The position numbers and the translations under genes are program-made. A DNA stretch of 64,000 nt from JAHEJX01 sp041605955 (lineage in GTDB: Bacteria > Actinomycetota > Acidimicrobiia > Spongiisociales > UBA5794), in NCBI GenBank assembly GCA_041605955.1, contig JBFIXI010000007.1:36819-100818 (forward strand), read 5' to 3'. The notes beneath the pieces are model-generated. The model searched no databases. It saw only the letters and a program-made list of their open reading frames with translations, and had not been told where the DNA came from. The stretch's first letter is position 1, and each line of letters opens with the position of its first letter. Of this stretch, positions 56,914 through 64,000 are shown piece by piece.

Positions 56914-58349
56914 CAGCCGCAGGAAGCAGATAGCGGCTCGAGCTCGAGTGCCGCAATGGCCTCGGCTGCGGGGAGCTCGGTGATGACCGTGACGGCGTGC
57001 CGGATCGCGGCGATATCGGGAGTGGGGTAGGACTGGGCGGTGCGGGCGCCGGTGTAAGTCGGCGGCTCGAAGCCGACGGCCACTATGCGATCGGCCTCCA
57101 CCTTGGGGATGATTTGAATCAGGTCGGGGAGCCGGTTCAGAGGCACGTTGGTGATCAGGTTCTCCTTGATCGTGTGGGTGATGTCGGCGAACGAGCGGGC
57201 TATCCGTAGCGGGTCGGCTTGGGCGGCGACCGCCTGCAGCAGGCAACGCTGCCGTCCCATGCGGTTGTAGTCATCGGAGCCCTGCCGACTGCGGGCAAAG
57301 GCGAGGGCCAAGTGTCCGTCCATGTCGTACGTTCCGGGGGCGAGATCTATCACCTCGGTGGTGCCGTCCTCGTGCGGATACGCGCTGTCGTAGAGCCGTT
57401 CGGTGACCGTTATCTTCACGCCGCCGAGAGCATCGATCAGATCTACGAACCCGTCGAGGTTGACGAGGGCGAAGTGGTGAATCGGGATCGCGAGCAGCTC
57501 CTCGAGAGCTCCGATCAGCGCAGAGGCCCCGGGGGGGCGCGCCCCCGGAAACCTGTCCGGGTTGCGGGTGCCGTAGTCCCACAGCTCGTTCACGATTCCC
57601 GGGAAGCAATCACATGCCCAGATATCCCATGATTCGGGCAGGGGAACTCGGGCAATGTTGCGCGGCACGCCAAACAGACCGACGTCGCCGGTGTCGGGCT
57701 CCAAGCTAGCCACGATGATCGTATCCGTGCGCACCCCGGTGCGCCCCACCCCGGCGTCACCTCCCAACAGCAGGACGTTGAATCGTTCGGTGCCCTCCCA
57801 CAGTCGAACAGGGATGGTGGTCGTGGTGGTGGCCGGCGGCAGCGTGGGTGCCGATGTCGTCGACGACGAGGAGGGGTCACCGGCCGGAGCGGCGGTCGGC
57901 AACACAGGCAGCGTGCTCGGGGGTGGGGCGGTTGCGGCGACATCCGGGCCGGCCGCGAACACCGACGTCAGCAGGTCCTTGTCCAGGATGATCCCGTATC
58001 CCGCCACGATATGCGGGACGACGAGCAGCAGGCCGACCCCGACGCCGACCAAGGTTGTGCCGGCCACGATGAGCGGTCGCTGGTCGTGGCTGCGGGGCGC
58101 GCCCATCCAGGCGTCGACGGTCGCATAAATCCGCAATCCCAGCAGAGCCCCGTTGCCGATCAGGAGCCATCCGAGCGCGGTGGGTTGCACTCCCCAAGTG
58201 AGCACGGTCAGCGGTCGGTACCACACCATGTATGCGGCTCCCGTAGCCACGACGAGGCTGAGGACGAGGAGCACCGTCGCTTTGCGGCGCTGCCCATTGC
58301 GAAGCTGTCCGAGGCCGGGCAGCACGGCAGAGGCGACAGCCGAGATCAT
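56913..58349 (-). CDS. LytR-CpsA-Psr (LCP) cell-wall ligase with N-terminal membrane module
   Basis: A 478-residue protein. The first 115 residues hold three or four membrane helices and begin VLPGLGQLRNGQRRKATVLL, a TM2-like PGLGQ-x-x-x-G pattern not usual for LCP proteins. A Pro/Thr-rich linker (about 145-180) leads to the LCP domain: FNVLLLGGDAGVGRTGVRTD, TIIVASLEP, FGVPRNI, VNLDGFVDLIDALGGV and LAFARSRQGSDDYNRMGRQR, with the Arg and Asp residues that bind pyrophosphate. LCP enzymes attach glycopolymers to peptidoglycan. The ATG at 58349 overlaps a plus-strand ATG at 58348. Confidence 0.87.
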   Translation of the reverse strand: MISAVASAVLPGLGQLRNGQRRKATVLLVLSLVVATGAAYMVWYRPLTVLTWGVQPTALGWLLIGNGALLGLRIYATVDAWMGAPRSHDQRPLIVAGTTLVGVGVGLLLVVPHIVAGYGIILDKDLLTSVFAAGPDVAATAPPPSTLPVLPTAAPAGDPSSSSTTSAPTLPPATTTTTIPVRLWEGTERFNVLLLGGDAGVGRTGVRTDTIIVASLEPDTGDVGLFGVPRNIARVPLPESWDIWACDCFPGIVNELWDYGTRNPDRFPGARPPGASALIGALEELLAIPIHHFALVNLDGFVDLIDALGGVKITVTERLYDSAYPHEDGTTEVIDLAPGTYDMDGHLALAFARSRQGSDDYNRMGRQRCLLQAVAAQADPLRIARSFADITHTIKENLITNVPLNRLPDLIQIIPKVEADRIVAVGFEPPTYTGARTAQSYPTPDIAAIRHAVTVITELPAAEAIAALELEPLSASCG

Positions 58350-58370
58350 GCCGAGTGAACCAGGTGCGTC

Positions 58371-58474
58371 GATTCCACCAGTAGCACCGAGTCCACCAGT
58401 TGCAAGGGTTCCATCAATTGCACCGATTCCACCAGTTGCACCGAGTCCACCAATTGCACCGAGTCCATCAGGGG
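58371..58474. repeat. 18-bp tandem repeat, nearly six units
   Basis: Units begin at 58371, 58389, 58407, 58425, 58443 and 58461 with consensus GAKTCCACCARTTGCACC; the last is incomplete. The tract lies 22 bases upstream of the LCP start codon. It is richer in A/T than its surroundings. It stays open in the plus frame from an ATG at 58348 as a Pro-rich hexapeptide repeat, and in the minus LCP frame up to a TGA near 58497, without a start codon. Confidence 0.85.
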
Positions 58475-58538
58475 CGGAGGATATCGGTCGGCGGAATCAA
58501 CTCGATGCGTTCGTCGCAATGGCGATGGTGGTCGCCGG

Positions 58539-58544
58539 TAGGCT
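58539..58544 (+). promoter_or_regulatory. -10 element of the small membrane-protein gene
   Basis: TAGGCT ends 7 bases before the ATG at 58552 and favours this start over the ATGs at 58519, 58525 and 58348. Confidence 0.45.
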
Positions 58545-58551
58545 ATTCGGC

Positions 58552-58878
58552 ATGCTTGCGCTGCTAATCCGCTTGCAGTCCGTGGTCGACCAGATTCCCG
58601 AGGAGGTTCTGGAGCGTCTTCCCGCGGACGTGCGGGAGAAGCTCGAAGCCGGTCTCATCGACAAGATCCCCGAGGATGTGGCGGACACGCTGCCGGAGGG
58701 ACTGCGTGATTCCATACCGCCGGGCCTGATCGATGCAGCTGCGGCCAACCCGCTGTTCGCCGTCTTGGGCGTGCTCGCCTTGGTGGGGTTCGGCTACGGG
58801 GTAATGAAGAGCGCGATGAAGTCGGCCGTGTTCTTTGGTGCGCTGGCTGCCATCGCCTGGTTCCTCTTCATCAAATAG
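58552..58878 (+). CDS. small membrane protein with an internal 24-residue duplication
   Basis: A 108-residue protein of no family I recognise. A hydrophobic start (MLALLIRLQSVVD) leads into two adjacent amphipathic 24-residue units, residues 14-37 and 38-61, both of the pattern xIPExVxxxLPxxxRxxxxxGLID. Two membrane helices follow (LFAVLGVLALVGFGYGVM and VFFGALAAIAWFLFI). It ends three bases before tupB begins, so it is likely co-transcribed with the tungstate uptake operon. Whether it works in transport is unknown. Confidence 0.6.
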   Translation: MLALLIRLQSVVDQIPEEVLERLPADVREKLEAGLIDKIPEDVADTLPEGLRDSIPPGLIDAAAANPLFAVLGVLALVGFGYGVMKSAMKSAVFFGALAAIAWFLFIK

Positions 58879-58881
58879 ATC

Positions 58882-59583
58882 ATGGAGTTCCTGGGAGAGG
58901 TCCTCGGAGAGGCCATCCGGTACGTCGCCGACTTCGGCCCCGAGCTGCGGGAGATTCTCGCCCTGACGCTGGTTGTTGCCGGGGTGGCCACCCTGATCGG
59001 GGTCGCGCTCGGCGTGCCGATCGGTGTGTGGCTCGGCCTGACCCGCTTTCGCGGACGGGGCCTGATGCTCGCCATCGTCAACACCGGTATGGGCATCCCG
59101 CCGGTGCTGGCAGGGCTGTTGCTGCTGGTGCTGCTCTGGAACGACGGAGTTCTCGGCAGCTGGGAGGCGTTGTTCACTCCCGGGGCGATGATCGCCGCTC
59201 AGGCACTGCTGGCGCTCCCGATAGCGGCCGGTGTGAGCGCCGGGGCGGTCCGCAATCTCAGCGGGGATGCCCGCGAGCAGCTGGCTGCCCTCGACGTCTC
59301 TCATGTGAAGCGCGGCTGGATCGCGGGCCGTGAGGCTTGGCCGGGAGTGGCAGCTGCCGTAGCGGCCGCTTTCGGCCGTGTTATCGCTGAGGTCGGAGCG
59401 GTGCTGATCGTCGGCGGCAACATCGAGGGCGAGACCCGGGTGCTCACGACGGCAATCGTCCAGGAGGCCCGGCAGTCGAATCTCGGGGCGGCGCTCGGGC
59501 TGGGCATCGTCTTACTGCTGGTGGCGCTGGTGGTCAACGTCGCCCTCACCTGGGCCCAGCTGCGGGGTGAGGCCCGTGCGTGA
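58882..59583 (+). CDS. tupB: tungstate ABC transporter permease
   Basis: A 233-residue membrane permease with about five helices (LALTLVVAGVATLIGVALGVPIGVWLGL, abridged, first). The cytoplasmic EAA-type loop is DVSHVKRGWIAGREAWPGVAAAV, followed by AEVGAVLIVGGNIEGETRVLTTAIV, a stretch typical of TupB/WtpB. The following ATPase and binding-protein genes overlap in order B-C-A. The symbol is given by similarity and gene order; molybdate or vanadate transport is possible. Confidence 0.86.
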   Translation: MEFLGEVLGEAIRYVADFGPELREILALTLVVAGVATLIGVALGVPIGVWLGLTRFRGRGLMLAIVNTGMGIPPVLAGLLLLVLLWNDGVLGSWEALFTPGAMIAAQALLALPIAAGVSAGAVRNLSGDAREQLAALDVSHVKRGWIAGREAWPGVAAAVAAAFGRVIAEVGAVLIVGGNIEGETRVLTTAIVQEARQSNLGAALGLGIVLLLVALVVNVALTWAQLRGEARA

Positions 59584-60604
59584 TGCCGTCGCCCTCGATC
59601 TCGGTGGGCTGTCGTGGAGCATTGGTGATACCCAGATACTCGCGGTGGGCGAGCTGCAACTGATGGCGGGGGAGCGACTCGTCATCTTCGGGCCAAACGG
59701 TGCCGGCAAATCCACCTTGCTTCGGCTGGTCGCCGGCCTGATCGGGCAGCGCTCCGCTCCCGACGCGTCCTACCTGCCGCAGCGGCCCTACATGTTCCGC
59801 GGCAGCGGGCGGCGCAACTTGCTGCTCGGGCTTCGCCCAGAGGAGACCAATCGAGCGGAGGTGCTCGCCAAACGCCTCGGCGTTTCCAACGTGTTGGGCA
59901 CCCCGGCGGGGCAGCTGAGCGGCGGGGAGCGGCAGCGTCTGGCTCTGGCGAGATCGTTGGCTTCCCTGCGACCGATTGTGCTCCTCGACGAGCCGCTGGC
60001 GGCGATCGACGCCCGCGATCGTGACGCCGTTGTCGCCGTGATCGGCGACGCGATCGGACAGCGAGCCGCCGTCGTCGTGACCCACGACAAGGATGTCGCC
60101 GTAGCCTTTGCCGATCGAGTGGCGGTCATGGTGCAGGGGAGAGTCCGCCAGGTGGGTCCTCCCCAGCACGTGTTTCTCGAGCCGGGCACGGCAGAGGTGG
60201 CTGCGGTGGTCGGCCATCACAACGTTCTCGTCGGCACGGTCGTGCGGTCCGAGCCGCCGCTCGTCCAGGTCTCGTGTGGGGGATTGATGGTCTGGGCGCT
60301 GGGGGAGCAGGCGGCGGGCAGCGAGGTGCGCGTCGTGTTCGGAGCCGATGCCGTAACCCTGCACTCGGTGGTCACCGGTCCTGCCGACGGTGGTGTCGAC
60401 TCAGCCCGCAACCACTGGCTCGGCGCGGTGACTGCGATCTCGGAGGTGGGCCGGTTGATCGAGGTCATCGTCGATGTGGGACAGCCGGTGGCGGCGATGA
60501 TCACGGCGGGCTCCATGGCCGGGATGGGGATCCAGCTCGACGACAAGATGGCGTTGTCGCTCAAAGCGACCGCAGCTCGAGCGGTTACCGCGGCCAAACA
60601 ATGA
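59576..60604 (+). CDS. tupC: tungstate ABC transporter ATP-binding protein with Mop/TOBE domain
   Basis: A 342-residue ATPase. Walker A GPNGAGKS is at residues 39-46, the signature is LSGGERQRLALARSLA, Walker B is IVLLDEPLAAID and the switch is VVVTHDKDVA. After residue 220 come two beta-rich regulatory parts, the second being a Mop-type TOBE domain (ARNHWLGAVTAI, VDVGQPVAAMITAGSMAGMG) that binds oxyanions and may inhibit transport when they are abundant. Its GTG start (59576) overlaps tupB by eight bases; a GTG at 59567 is an alternative. Confidence 0.87.
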   Translation: MRDAVALDLGGLSWSIGDTQILAVGELQLMAGERLVIFGPNGAGKSTLLRLVAGLIGQRSAPDASYLPQRPYMFRGSGRRNLLLGLRPEETNRAEVLAKRLGVSNVLGTPAGQLSGGERQRLALARSLASLRPIVLLDEPLAAIDARDRDAVVAVIGDAIGQRAAVVVTHDKDVAVAFADRVAVMVQGRVRQVGPPQHVFLEPGTAEVAAVVGHHNVLVGTVVRSEPPLVQVSCGGLMVWALGEQAAGSEVRVVFGADAVTLHSVVTGPADGGVDSARNHWLGAVTAISEVGRLIEVIVDVGQPVAAMITAGSMAGMGIQLDDKMALSLKATAARAVTAAKQ

Positions 60605-61392
60605 CACAGCGCGCCGTTGCCGTCCTCGTGGCGATGCTGGCGATCGCCGCCGGCTGCTCCGGTGCGGACCGGGTCATCGTCGGGGCGGGCACGACCATCG
60701 TCGACTCCGGTCTCGTCTCCGAGTTGGAGCAGAGATATGGGGGTGACATCTCGGTCGTCGGTGGCCCGACTGCGGAGCTCCTCGAGCTGGCCGCCCGCGG
60801 CTCGCTCGACGTAGCGATCGTTCACGACGTTGCTCGCGAGCTCGAATATGTGGCAGCTAATCCGAGCACGGTGCGCCGATTCGTGTTCTCCAGCCGATTC
60901 TTGATCGTGGGTCCGCCCGATCTGATCGGAGAGGTACCCGCGACGTCGGCGACTGCCGCGTTCGCCTATCTGGCAGTTAACGAGGTTCCCTTCGTCACCC
61001 GCGCCGACCGGTCGGGGACCCACCAGCGCGAATTGGCGATTTGGGCATCGTCGGGTTTGGAGCCGGCCGGTGATTGGTACATCGCGACGGGACAGGGGAT
61101 GGGGCTGAGCCTGCAAGTCGCCGATCAACGCGACGCCTTCACGTTGGTGGAGGAAGGAGCCTTCCTGGCGGCGACCGCGACCGTGGATCTTCAGCCGCTG
61201 CCGCTCCCTGCGCAAGAGCCCCTCACCAATCCATACCACGCCTTGCTGGTCGAGGAAGCCGGCCGCGACTTCTTCGACTGGCTGACCAGCGCCGCCGGCC
61301 GGGACGCAGTGGCGGCAGCGAACCAAGCGGTGTTTGGCGCCACCGTGTATGCCACCTCAGCCGAGGCCGCTCAGCAGCAGCCCGGCGGCTAG
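60601..61392 (+). CDS. tupA: tungstate-binding lipoprotein
   Basis: A 263-residue solute-binding lipoprotein with a lipobox at Cys19 (AIAAGC). The ligand-binding segments match TupA: GAGTTIVDSGLVSELEQ near the N-terminus (normally TTTSTxxSGLL), FVTRADRSGTHQRELAIW, and IATGQGMGLSLQVADQRDAFTLVEEG. The first loop has TTI in place of TTS-T, which may alter oxyanion choice. It overlaps tupC by four bases and the convergent pgpA by 36. Confidence 0.87.
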   Translation: MTQRAVAVLVAMLAIAAGCSGADRVIVGAGTTIVDSGLVSELEQRYGGDISVVGGPTAELLELAARGSLDVAIVHDVARELEYVAANPSTVRRFVFSSRFLIVGPPDLIGEVPATSATAAFAYLAVNEVPFVTRADRSGTHQRELAIWASSGLEPAGDWYIATGQGMGLSLQVADQRDAFTLVEEGAFLAATATVDLQPLPLPAQEPLTNPYHALLVEEAGRDFFDWLTSAAGRDAVAAANQAVFGATVYATSAEAAQQQPGG

Positions 61393-61806
61393 GCCGTAGA
61401 GCCCGGCGACGACGTCATCGAGGGTGACTCCGACGGCCCCCGGTAACTTCTCGGCGGAGCGAATCCCCGGCGCCACTTTGAAGATGTCGAGCACCCGCGC
61501 CACCACTACGGCGACGATCCAGGCGGGGCCATGCAAGCCCACGACGGCGACCAGCGTTCCGGCGACCTCGTCGATCGCCACCCAGGCCGGATCCTGACCC
61601 TCGGCCGCAAACGGGGCGGCAGCCCACAGCGACAGCGCGATGGCGGCGGCTGCGGCCAAGGTATCTACCCACCACGGGGCTGGGATGAGCATCCAGCCGA
61701 TCACGGCGGCGACGAGCGCCCCAAACGTGCCGGCCCCCGCCTGGCTGCCGTAGATGCGCTCCGGCAGCAGCCCGACTCCGAAACCCGCCGCCACAAACCT
61801 GCGCAT
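61357..61806 (-). CDS. pgpA: phosphatidylglycerophosphatase A
   Basis: A 149-residue membrane phosphatase that turns phosphatidylglycerophosphate into phosphatidylglycerol. Signature residues are GFGVGLLPERIYGSQAGAGTFGAL near the start, the metal-binding VAIDEVAGTLVAVVG, and ARVLDIFKVAPGIRSAEKLPGAVGVTLDDVVAGLY, abridged. Several hydrophobic helices lie between. I chose the ATG at 61806 rather than the one at 61842 because TAGCCT ends 8 bases upstream of it. Confidence 0.88.
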   Translation of the reverse strand: MRRFVAAGFGVGLLPERIYGSQAGAGTFGALVAAVIGWMLIPAPWWVDTLAAAAAIALSLWAAAPFAAEGQDPAWVAIDEVAGTLVAVVGLHGPAWIVAVVVARVLDIFKVAPGIRSAEKLPGAVGVTLDDVVAGLYGLAAGLLLSGLG

Positions 61807-61814
61807 GGTCGGGG

Positions 61815-61820
61815 AGGCTA
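61815..61820 (-). promoter_or_regulatory. -10 element of pgpA
   Basis: TAGCCT on the minus strand ends 8 bases before the ATG at 61806. It would lie inside the coding region if the longer start at 61842 were used. Confidence 0.45.
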
Positions 61821-61924
61821 ACGGGGCTGAGTCGAACTCCATCGTTCCCTATGATCGATCCGCTGCGCCCGCTGCCGCTCGATCCCGAGTTGCTCGCAGC
61901 CGATCGTCGACCACCGGAGGAGAA

Positions 61925-63838
61925 GTGCGTCCAGAGCAAATCGCAGATATCCGCCAGCCGTCGGACCCCAACCTGCATCCCAACGGTGAGCTGGTGGCCT
62001 TTGTGGTCCGGCAGATGGATCTGGCAGCCGATTGGTACGCGAGCCGGATTTGGCGATGGGACGGCGACACTGCGGCGCCGTTCACGAGCGGACTGGCCGA
62101 CAAGGCGCCGCGCTGGTCACCCGACGGTGCTCAACTCGCCTTCCTGCGCGCCGCCGATCCCGACGCCAAGTTCCAAGTGGCGGTGATGCCGAGCTTCGGC
62201 GGCGAACCCGAGCTGCTCACCGAGTTCGCCCTCGGAGCCAGAGAGGTGCAGTGGTCACCCGACGGTCGGCATCTGGCCGTTGTGGCTCGCACCTGGATTG
62301 ACGAGCTGGCCAACCTGGACGACACGGAGCGAGCGCGGCGGCCCCGCCGTGTCGCCCGGCTGCCGTATCGGGCCGACAACGAGGGATGGGCCCATGACTG
62401 GCGCGATCACGTCTGGTTGGTGGATCCAACCGGACAGAGCGACCCGCGCTGCCTGACCCCGGGGGATTTCCACGAGACCGGCATCGCGTGGAGCCCCGAC
62501 GGAACCGAGGTCGCCTTCCTGTCATCCCGCCATCCGGAGTACGGGCTGGAAAGCGGCAATCAGGTCTTCACGGTCGGTGTCTCCGGCGGGGAGGTAGTCG
62601 CCCGCAGTGGTATCGGCCTGTGGGACATCGTCAGCTTCGACAAGAGCGGGCGCCTATATACGGGTGGCGTTCCCGACAGGTGGGGGTATCCCGACACGAT
62701 GCCTCTGTACCGGCTCGACCCCGACGGCGCCATGGCGCTGACTGCCGATCTCGACCGCAACTTCGTGGTGCCGGCGACCGCAACGGCGCCGGCGGCCCCG
62801 CAGTGGCTCGAGGACGGGAGTGGGCGCGCTCTGGTGGAGGACCGCGGCACGGTGAGCGTCAACACCGTCGGCGCCGACGGCGCGGTCAGCGAGCTCATCT
62901 CGGGGCGCCAGGTGATCACCGGAGCCAGCTTCTCGGCCGATGGATCCCGGGCCGCCTATGTCGCGTCGACGACGACGAACCCCGGAGAGCTGTGGCTGTG
63001 GTCCTCCGGAAAGTCCACCCGGGTGACCGATCTCAACGGCCACGTCGAGGCGCAGATGGTGGCCCCGATCGAGTTCACGATCAGCCACGACGGCGTCGAG
63101 ATCGACGGATGGGTGTACCTCCCACCCGGGGAGGAGCAGGTGCCGGCGCTGCTCAACATCCACGGCGGGCCCGCCAGCCAATACGGATGGGGGTTCTTCG
63201 ATGAGTTCCAGGTCTATGTCGGGGCCGGATACGGCGTAGTGGCTACCAACCCCCGAGGGTCGAGCGGCTACGGCAAACGCCACGTGCGGGCCGTGGTCGA
63301 GCGATGGCAGGAGGAGACTCCTCCCGACCTGCGCGATCTGCTGGCAGCCGTCGACGCCGCGGCGACTGTCGCGCCCCGCCTGGACACCACCACTGTCGGC
63401 GTGATGGGAGGGTCGTACGGCGGATTGGCAACGATCCGAGTGATCGCAGCCGATCAGCGGTACAAATCGGCGGTGGCAGAGCGGGGTGTCTACGTCTTCA
63501 ACTCATTCTCCGGCACGTCGGACATCGGGCCCTGGTTCACCAGGATGTACATCGGCGATGGGGCGCTCGACTCGCCGGAGACCATGTGGAACGCCAGCTC
63601 GATGAAGGGCTTCGCCTCCATCGTCACCCCGACCCTGATCGTGCACAGCGACGACGACTTCCGCTGTCCCATCGAGCAGGCCGAGCAGCTCTTTGCCGCC
63701 ATGCTGCGCAACGGCACAACGGTCGAGATGCTCCGCTTTCCGAGTCCGGAGAGTCACGAGCTGTCACGGTCCGGAAAGCCTCGCCACCGCGTCGAGAGGT
63801 TCGAGGCGATTCTCGAGTGGCACGGCCGCTTCCTCTGA
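61925..63838 (+). CDS. S9-family serine peptidase (acylaminoacyl-peptidase type)
   Basis: A 637-residue prolyl-oligopeptidase-family enzyme. The N-terminal 370 residues form a WD40/TolB-like beta-propeller (repeats of the type PRWSPDGAQLAFL, VQWSPDGRHLAVV, IAWSPDGTEVAFL). The C-terminal hydrolase has INIHGGPASQYGWGF (oxyanion region), Ser497 in GVMGGSYGGL, the Asp in VHSDDDFRCP (about 577) and His611 in ESHELS. It probably removes N-terminal residues from peptides in the cytoplasm, as no signal peptide is seen. The GTG at 61925 follows GGAGGAG; longer in-frame starts overlap the pgpA promoter. Confidence 0.9.
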   Translation: MRPEQIADIRQPSDPNLHPNGELVAFVVRQMDLAADWYASRIWRWDGDTAAPFTSGLADKAPRWSPDGAQLAFLRAADPDAKFQVAVMPSFGGEPELLTEFALGAREVQWSPDGRHLAVVARTWIDELANLDDTERARRPRRVARLPYRADNEGWAHDWRDHVWLVDPTGQSDPRCLTPGDFHETGIAWSPDGTEVAFLSSRHPEYGLESGNQVFTVGVSGGEVVARSGIGLWDIVSFDKSGRLYTGGVPDRWGYPDTMPLYRLDPDGAMALTADLDRNFVVPATATAPAAPQWLEDGSGRALVEDRGTVSVNTVGADGAVSELISGRQVITGASFSADGSRAAYVASTTTNPGELWLWSSGKSTRVTDLNGHVEAQMVAPIEFTISHDGVEIDGWVYLPPGEEQVPALLNIHGGPASQYGWGFFDEFQVYVGAGYGVVATNPRGSSGYGKRHVRAVVERWQEETPPDLRDLLAAVDAAATVAPRLDTTTVGVMGGSYGGLATIRVIAADQRYKSAVAERGVYVFNSFSGTSDIGPWFTRMYIGDGALDSPETMWNASSMKGFASIVTPTLIVHSDDDFRCPIEQAEQLFAAMLRNGTTVEMLRFPSPESHELSRSGKPRHRVERFEAILEWHGRFL

Positions 63839-64000
63839 AGGGCGTTCGCAAACGATGTATCTCGAGCTGCCTGCCGGGCTCTAATCAGAGGCTCGAGACG
63901 GTAGCCGGCGGTCATGGCCGGGGCAGCTGCCCACGCTTCGCCCGCGACCGCGAAACCGACTCGTGCCGTGGAGGGGGTTGGAAGTGGGGAGGCCGAGGCC
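63839..64000. other. right edge, no complete gene
   Basis: Apart from the hairpin listed separately, a short plus-strand frame opens at an ATG at 63914 (MAGAAAHASP...) and stays open to the edge, preceded by a poor TAGCCG hexamer. It could be the start of a gene, but too little is present to tell. Confidence 0.3.
63861..63897 (+). terminator. hairpin after the S9 peptidase gene
   Basis: CTCGAGC (63861-63867) and GCTCGAG (63891-63897) form a perfect 7-bp stem, with CTCT/AGAG pairing inside, 22 bases after the stop codon. No T-tract follows, so this may be a weak or Rho-assisted terminator. Confidence 0.35.

Noticed and set aside
1..64000. tRNA, rRNA, CRISPR arrays, insertion sequences, integrases or phage genes
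   Set aside because: I looked in all gaps and found no cloverleaf with a CCA-type 3' end, no regularly spaced repeat-spacer array and no transposase or integrase motif. The tandem repeats found have no spacers.

Overview
The window is high-GC, densely packed chromosomal DNA of actinobacterial character. The evidence is the gene content: Ni-type superoxide dismutase, an actinobacterial KorA/KorB pair, a MutT1-type Nudix/phosphatase gene next to ppk, secreted proteins with Thr-rich linkers, a gram-positive-type DapE, and many start codons with a TANNNT -10 hexamer just upstream and no Shine-Dalgarno sequence. A lineage such as Acidimicrobiia is my inference; no rRNA is present to confirm it. 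I saw no tRNA, rRNA, CRISPR array, insertion sequence, prophage or plasmid gene. 57 protein genes fill almost all of the window, and the only gap above 300 bases is 40514-40836.

Layout. 84-7215: a GMC alcohol oxidase, two family-2 glycosyltransferases, and a large secreted peptidase/beta-propeller protein. 7243-13470: pdxH-korB-korA (minus strand), an amidase and a DUF3048 lipoprotein. 13529-20524: AlkD glycosylase, a lipoprotein, a 967-residue helicase with a nuclease-like tail, the divergent sodX/sodN pair and murJ. 20600-24508: five translationally packed genes encoding two ABC-2-type transport systems and a PGPGW membrane protein. 24651-30464: membrane protein, lipoprotein, pgl, an alpha/beta hydrolase, and ppk-mutT1. 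30581-39681: lipoprotein, murA, a SpoIID-domain protein, a NifU-domain protein, meaB, an enoyl-CoA hydratase, a SRPBCC protein, a hydrolase and a vanadium-haloperoxidase-like lipoprotein. 39743-45063: a six-helix membrane protein, then iscS-mnmA-ligA. 45060-53702: a YceI protein, a small membrane-anchored protein, dapC-dapD-dapE, a YczE-like protein and gatCAB. 53712-63838: ppc, DUF983, an LCP ligase, a small duplicated membrane protein, tupB-tupC-tupA (tungstate uptake), pgpA and an S9 peptidase.

How the genes fit together. Several groups serve the cell envelope: dapCDE and murA/murJ make and flip peptidoglycan precursor, LCP attaches polymers to the wall, SpoIID and M15 domains act on peptidoglycan, and pgpA makes phosphatidylglycerol. 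Central carbon metabolism is represented by KorAB, Ppc, Pgl, MeaB and the enoyl-CoA hydratase. IscS supplies sulfur to MnmA for tRNA thiolation, and GatCAB completes tRNA charging. Genome and oxidant protection includes LigA, AlkD, MutT1 and Ni-SOD.

The most notable points are: 19 start codons whose -10 element sits 6-9 bases upstream, suggesting widespread leaderless mRNAs; an unusual Phe in the Ni-SOD nickel hook; Asp replacing the fosfomycin-target Cys in MurA; a strongly structured noncoding gap before iscS; three short tandem-repeat tracts (11-, 17- and 18-bp periods); and a small membrane protein built on a 24-residue duplication. I found no convincing new defence or mobile system. The helicase-nuclease fusion is the closest candidate.
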